From Advenella kashmirensis W13003 (GTDB lineage: Bacteria; Pseudomonadota; Gammaproteobacteria; Burkholderiales; Burkholderiaceae_B): 64,000 nucleotides of DNA. The DNA lies in contig NZ_KI650982.1 in the NCBI RefSeq assembly GCF_000506985.1, forward strand, positions 361,429 to 425,428, written 5' to 3'. This document shows positions 57,831 to 64,000 of the stretch, piece after piece; positions within the stretch are counted from its first letter, which is position 1, and each line of letters opens with the position of its first letter. Made by a program: the position numbers and the translations under genes. A model generated the notes under the pieces. It searched no databases. It was not told the DNA's origin and saw only the letters and a program-made list of their open reading frames with translations.

Positions 57831-57945
57831 GCCTGACGATGACCTACTTTCACAGATGTCCATCCACTATCATCGGCGCAAAGGCGTTTCACTGTCCTGT
57901 TCGGGAAGGGAAGGAGTGGGTCCACCTTGCTATGGTCGTCAAGCG
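57831..57945 (-). rRNA. rrf: 5S ribosomal RNA
   Basis: About 115 bases. The 5' GCTTGACGACCATAGC pairs with the 3' ATCGTCAGGC, and the internal CCCGAACAG and AGTGAAACGCC segments are standard 5S elements. The ends are approximate. Confidence 0.96.
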
Positions 57946-58191
57946 TAAGCTGGTATGGCTTAGCGCTAGCTGGTTGCTATGCGTTAGCAATTTGGAAGAA
58001 GCACAGTCTGGCGTATTCGTTTTTGGGGATGAATTCAATCTTGCGTTGGTGATTGATGTTGCTGCAGATGATGACAGAGATCATCATCGAATTTACTTCA
58101 TTTACTTCAGTTTTTTGAACGACACTTAAACACTAAACATCAGCAGCTGTTTGGGTAGACCTCAGATCTACGCCTAACCTGCAGAGTTATA

Positions 58192-61065
<2,874 letters not shown>

Positions 61066-61550
61066 TATAACACTGTAGGCTATAGGAATTTACTGCTGCG
61101 CCCTCACAGTGCCTTTTGACTTCACTGTAAGAACATGCTGAGTTTTTGCGTTTGTGTGCCGTTCATCAATGTCATTCCTCACTCTCAAATACTCCCCCAC
61201 ATCCACCATCCGAATACATCCAGACAGTCAACATGAAGACGCACCCGATCATGAAGCTTGAGTTAATAGAACTTCATAAAATAATGCAATCACAACCCAA
61301 TTTTTCATCAAATACTTACCCGACCCTGGTGGATCGCATAAGCACCCTTTGAATACTTTAGTTGTGCTTCTTCCAAATTGTTAAAGAACATATACAGCCA
61401 ATAAAGCTTAACTTCTCCATCCAATCTCGGGTAAACCCGAATTCAGAAGGATCAGTATTTTAGCACTCTCTTTCTAAAAAGAGAAGCACTTAAATTCTGT
61501 TTGTTCGCTAATAAGAACGCGTTTTCATACAACTTAAAAACAATCGATGA
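61066..61550 (-). other. internal spacer between 23S and tRNA-Ala
   Basis: 485 bases, AT-rich, no gene. Contains the 23S-leader boxA at 61379-61390 and the RNase III stem strand next to the 23S 5' end. Confidence 0.7.
61379..61390 (-). promoter_or_regulatory. boxA antitermination site, 23S leader
   Basis: On the minus strand TGTTCTTTAACA matches the boxA consensus TGCTCTTTAACA at eleven of twelve positions. It binds NusB/NusE for processive rRNA transcription. Confidence 0.85.
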
Positions 61551-61626
61551 TGGTGGAGGATGACGGGATCGAACCGACGACCCCCTGCTTGCAAAGCAGG
61601 TGCTCTCCCAGCTGAGCTAATCCCCC
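61551..61626 (-). tRNA. tRNA-Ala (anticodon UGC)
   Basis: 76 bases with encoded CCA. Acceptor GGGGGAT, D arm GCTCAGCTGGGAGAGC, anticodon loop TTTGCAA, T-loop TTCGATC. Located in the rRNA spacer as usual. Confidence 0.98.
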
Positions 61627-61638
61627 AACAAACCTGTT

Positions 61639-61715
61639 TGGTGGGTCAAGTTGGAATCGAACCAACGACCCCCGCCTTATCAAGACGGTGCTCTAACCGA
61701 CTGAGCTACTGACCC
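61639..61715 (-). tRNA. tRNA-Ile (anticodon GAU)
   Basis: 77 bases with encoded CCA. Acceptor GGGTCAG, anticodon loop TTGATAA, T-loop TTCGATT. It follows 16S directly in the operon and precedes tRNA-Ala by 12 bases. Confidence 0.98.
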
Positions 61716-61907
61716 AACTTCACGCCCAGTCAGCATCCACGCATGGATCTTCATCCACTTGCCAAGCCAACTTGCCGTAAAACCTGATTGTTCATCCATA
61801 CACAAAGCATTCAGACATACTAAACACTTCGCGCACAGACCGCTGTACTCTCGTTCTTATTAACAACCGATAAGCGTGGACGCTTTCGCTTCGTGCGCTT
61901 CGCTCTT

Positions 61908-63450
<1,543 letters not shown>

Positions 63451-63860
63451 AATCTCTGTTTAATTGCCATTTAACTGTTTAAAGGTAAATGGTCGCTGCT
63501 TCACTCAAAAGAAATAACGTTTATGTTTAAATAAACCTTACTTCTGTTCTTCAAGTGAGCGCTTAAAATATATATTGTTAGCATCACAATCTATCCGGGT
63601 ACCCCCAAATAGACCATGTTGCGCACTCATTCCAAGCGCCCACACTTATCGGCTGTTAGTTGTTAAAGAGCATCTTTCTTCTGACTCCCACTGGAGGCAG
63701 CGGTGACATTGCGCTGTCACATTCGGCGTTCATACTAAATAAAAGCATGACTCGCATAACTACTTAAATTCTGTACTGCTTTACTTCAGAACTTCAAAAT
63801 CTCTTCACTTCTTTACTCTTGCTTCGTCACACCGTTGTGTGTCATCAGCAGAGAAACGAG
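63451..63860 (-). other. rRNA operon leader
   Basis: About 410 bases between the promoter and 16S. No gene. It contains the boxA at 63661-63672 and AT-rich sequence near 63540-63580 likely to form the RNase III processing stem. Confidence 0.7.
63661..63672 (-). promoter_or_regulatory. boxA antitermination site, 16S leader
   Basis: Perfect TGCTCTTTAACA on the minus strand, the boxA consensus bound by the NusB/S10 antitermination complex. Confidence 0.92.
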
Positions 63861-63889
63861 ATTATGAAGCATCTAGTTTTGTTTGTCAA
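63861..63889 (-). promoter_or_regulatory. rRNA operon promoter
   Basis: -35 TTGACA (63884-63889, perfect) and -10 CATAAT (63861-63866, five of six) with a 17-base spacer on the minus strand. A- and T-rich tracts upstream (near 63890-63930) may be an UP element. Strongest promoter in the window. Confidence 0.9.
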
Positions 63890-64000
63890 GGCTTTTTTGC
63901 AACAGACCGAAAGTTTTTTTTCTTCAACCCCCGATCTCGTTTCCAAAACACCGCCTGAAAACTCAACCGCGTAATCCGCTATTATGAATCAGTTTGAAAC
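63890..64000. other. region upstream of the rRNA promoter
   Basis: About 110 bases at the window edge; A/T tracts directly upstream of the -35. No gene is supported. Confidence 0.4.

Overview
The window comes from a betaproteobacterial chromosome, most likely a member of the Alcaligenaceae (Bordetella/Advenella-like). This is inferred from three things: the complete dcw cell-wall/division cluster with murE and murF fused in one reading frame (a fusion known from Bordetella), the BhuRSTUV-type heme operon, and an rRNA operon of the form 16S-tRNA-Ile-tRNA-Ala-23S-5S. The genus cannot be fixed by eye. Most genes lie on the minus strand.

Layout. (1) 1-1117: end of a thiamine (thiazole) operon with thiS and thiG. 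(2) 1219-2299: azlCD-type branched-chain amino acid exporter. (3) 2492-8627: heme uptake and use, in transcription order TonB-dependent receptor, hmuS, hmuT, hmuU, hmuV, with a Fur-box-like site upstream. (4) 9011-12923: patatin-like lipoprotein, periplasmic Cu/Zn superoxide dismutase, an MFS transporter and an SMR transporter. (5) 13145-17690: tRNA-Lys, a GH31-like protein whose active site looks dead, and an MnmC-like protein with a degraded methyltransferase half. (6) 17900-25768: suhB, mgtE, secA, an M23 (LytM) peptidase, a DciA-like DUF721 protein and lpxC. (7) 26260-43541: the dcw cluster, transcribed mraZ-rsmH-ftsL-ftsI-murEF-mraY-murD-ftsW-murG-murC-ddl-ftsQ-ftsA-ftsZ. Nearly every junction overlaps, and 10-bp-spaced MraZ boxes lie next to the mraZ promoter. 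(8) 43787-48281: a visibly AT-rich accessory locus with a MocR-type regulator divergent from a serine-acetyltransferase-like gene, an MFS transporter and a divergent cysteine-synthase-like PLP enzyme. (9) 48309-53551: RNase P RNA, an ABC-F ATPase (uup), an O-methyltransferase, pyrC, a SWIB-domain protein and a DsrE-like protein. (10) 53592-57559: an orphan type VI secretion module made of VgrG, candidate effector, candidate immunity protein and PAAR protein. (11) 57785-63889: a complete rRNA operon on the minus strand with a strong sigma-70-type promoter and two boxA antitermination sites.

How the parts work together. The heme genes form one iron-regulated uptake and utilisation unit. The dcw cluster supplies peptidoglycan precursors and the septal machinery, with lpxC and secA linking outer-membrane and export functions nearby. 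The two regions most likely to hold undescribed biology are the MocR/SAT/MFS/CysK-like locus, proposed to make and export a beta-substituted alanine, and the VgrG-linked effector/immunity pair. The GH31-like pseudoenzyme is a third candidate. All functional statements rest on reading the translated sequences and on family knowledge; no searches were run.
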